A stretch of 6,235 nt of DNA from J134 sp964484045 (GTDB lineage: Bacteria > Pseudomonadota > Alphaproteobacteria > Sphingomonadales > Rhodothalassiaceae), in contig CAZAEP010000162.1 in NCBI GenBank assembly GCA_964484045.1, forward strand, positions 1 to 6,235, read 5' to 3'. Shown one piece after another: positions 4,975 through 6,235 of the stretch; the first letter of the stretch is position 1, and the number at the start of each line of letters is the position of its first letter. The notes beneath the pieces were generated by a model, which was given only the letters and a program-made list of their open reading frames with translations, was not told where the DNA came from and did not search any database. Made by a program: the position numbers and the translations under genes.

Positions 4975-6235
4975 CTATTCGGCGGCGTTCTCGCCGACCG
5001 GCGGCGTCCAGCGCAGGACCGGCCGGCGCGCGGCGCGGGTCTCGTCGAGCCGGCGGCGCGGCGCGTGATGCGGCGCGCCGGTGAAGCGTGCGACCTCTCC
5101 CGCCCGGACGGCCTCGGCGAGCGCGCGCATGGCGGCGATGAATTCGTCGAGGCTCGCCTTCGACTCGGTCTCGGTGGGCTCGATCAGCATCGCCCCGTGC
5201 ACGACCAGCGGGAAATAGACCGTCATCGGGTGGAAGCCCTCGTCGATCAGCGCCTTGGCGAAATCGAGCGTGCTCACGCCGCTGTCCTTGAGGAACCGGT
5301 CATCGAAGAGGCATTCGTGCATGCAGGGGCCGGGGAAGGGCGCCGTCATCACGTCGCGCAGGGAGGCCATGACGTAATTGGCGGCCAGCACCGCGTCCTC
5401 GGCCACCTGCCTCAGCCCGTCATGGCCGTGGCTCATCATGTAGGCGAGCGCGCGCACGAACATGCCCATCTGACCGTGAAAGGCCGCCAGACGCCCGACG
5501 CCGCGGGCGTCCGCATCGGGATGTTCCTTGAGCCGGTAGGCGCCGTCCTCGTCGCGGATCACCTGCGGCAGCGGGGCGAAGGGGGCGAGGGCGTCCGAGA
5601 AGACCACCGGTCCGGCCCCGGGCCCGCCGCCGCCATGCGGGGTCGAGAAGGTCTTGTGCAGATTGATGTGCATGGCGTCGATGCCGAGATCGCCGGGCCG
5701 CACGCGCCCGACGATGGCGTTGAAATTGGCCCCGTCGCAATAGAAGAAGGCCCCCGCCGCGTGCACCATGTCGGCCATCGCCAGCATGTCGCGCTCGAAC
5801 AGGCCGCAGGTATTGGGATTGGTGATCATCAGCGCCGCCACGTCGGGGCCGAGCGCCGCCTCGAGCGCGGCGAGATCGACGCGACCGTCCTCGGCGGCCG
5901 GGATCGCACGCACCTCGTAGCCCGAGAGCGCGGCGCTCGCCGGATTCGTGCCGTGCGCGCTTTCCGGTGCCAGCACGATGCGGCGCGCATCACCACGGGC
6001 CTCGAGCGCGGCGCGGATGGTCATCAGCCCGCAGAGCTCGCCATGGGCCCCGGCCTTGGGGCTGAGCGCGATCGCCGGCATGCCGGTGAGTACGAGGAGC
6101 CAGCGCGCGAGATCGTCCATCAGCGCGAGCGCGCCCTGCACCGTCGATTCGGGCTGCAGCGGGTGGATGTCGGCGAGTCCGGGCAGGCGCGCGAGCTTCT
6201 CGTTGAGGCGCGGATTGTGCTTCATGGTGCACGAG
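4975..6235 (-). CDS. gcvPB: Glycine dehydrogenase (aminomethyl-transferring) subunit 2, 5' end beyond window
   Basis: This is the PLP-binding half of the split P-protein. With GcvPA it decarboxylates glycine and passes the aminomethyl group to lipoylated GcvH in the glycine cleavage system. The open frame runs through the right edge: the codons before the ATG at 6225 read S-C-T, giving the conserved SCTMKHNPRLNEK motif that normally lies about 100 residues into GcvPB. The ATG is therefore internal and the N-terminal part is missing. Counting from that Met, ESAHGTNPASA (88-98), NPNTCGLFE (136-144), DGANFNAIVG (164-173) and HINLHKTFSTPHGGGGPG (186-203) are visible; Lys191 is the expected PLP Schiff-base lysine. 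Conserved C-terminal elements include HECLFDDR and PTETESK. The family layout predicts gcvPA just upstream, to the right of the window, often preceded by gcvT and gcvH, with gcvPB last. Confidence 0.96.
   Translation of the reverse strand, partial: SCTMKHNPRLNEKLARLPGLADIHPLQPESTVQGALALMDDLARWLLVLTGMPAIALSPKAGAHGELCGLMTIRAALEARGDARRIVLAPESAHGTNPASAALSGYEVRAIPAAEDGRVDLAALEAALGPDVAALMITNPNTCGLFERDMLAMADMVHAAGAFFYCDGANFNAIVGRVRPGDLGIDAMHINLHKTFSTPHGGGGPGAGPVVFSDALAPFAPLPQVIRDEDGAYRLKEHPDADARGVGRLAAFHGQMGMFVRALAYMMSHGHDGLRQVAEDAVLAANYVMASLRDVMTAPFPGPCMHECLFDDRFLKDSGVSTLDFAKALIDEGFHPMTVYFPLVVHGAMLIEPTETESKASLDEFIAAMRALAEAVRAGEVARFTGAPHHAPRRRLDETRAARRPVLRWTPPVGENAAE

Overview
This 6.2 kb window is GC-rich (strong G/C preference at third codon positions) and densely coding. 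It looks like a piece of a chromosome from an alphaproteobacterium of the Rhodospirillales/Rhizobiales kind. That placement is inferred from base composition, protein flavour and a glycine decarboxylase P-protein split into two genes, of which only the second subunit is in view. A run of 100 Ns marks it as a draft or metagenomic scaffold. I see no phage, transposon, CRISPR, tRNA or rRNA signal.

Layout from left to right: (1) the 3' part of a DUF3179 protein gene on +, cut by the left edge; (2) a complete CaiB/BaiF family III CoA-transferase on -; (3) a 182-bp divergent intergenic region holding a well-positioned ribosome binding site and a 16-codon leader ORF, followed by a six-helix membrane protein of unknown function on +; (4) an SRAP (YedK/HMCES-type) abasic-site-protecting protein on -, interrupted by the N run; (5) a two-gene + operon, a NUDIX hydrolase translationally coupled to an L-2-haloacid dehalogenase; (6) gcvPB, glycine dehydrogenase (decarboxylating) subunit 2, on -, running off the right edge.

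Apart from the NUDIX-dehalogenase pair the genes alternate strand and look like independent housekeeping or accessory-metabolism units. The three convergent junctions have gaps of 10, 1 and 0 bp. The SRAP and NUDIX genes share a 45-bp divergent start region and both belong to families linked to DNA or nucleotide quality control, but a functional link is only a guess.

Two points matter most for a reader. First, the N run is flanked by an exact 55-bp direct repeat. Collapsing the repeat and the Ns restores a single 219-residue SRAP frame with all catalytic residues, so the break is an assembly artefact and not a pseudogene. Second, the membrane protein starts just after a run of eight Gs. Its better ribosome binding site belongs to the upstream 16-codon ORF, so the true N-terminus may be hidden by a one-base homopolymer indel, or the ORF may be a coupled leader. 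I did not find evidence for a new multi-gene system here.
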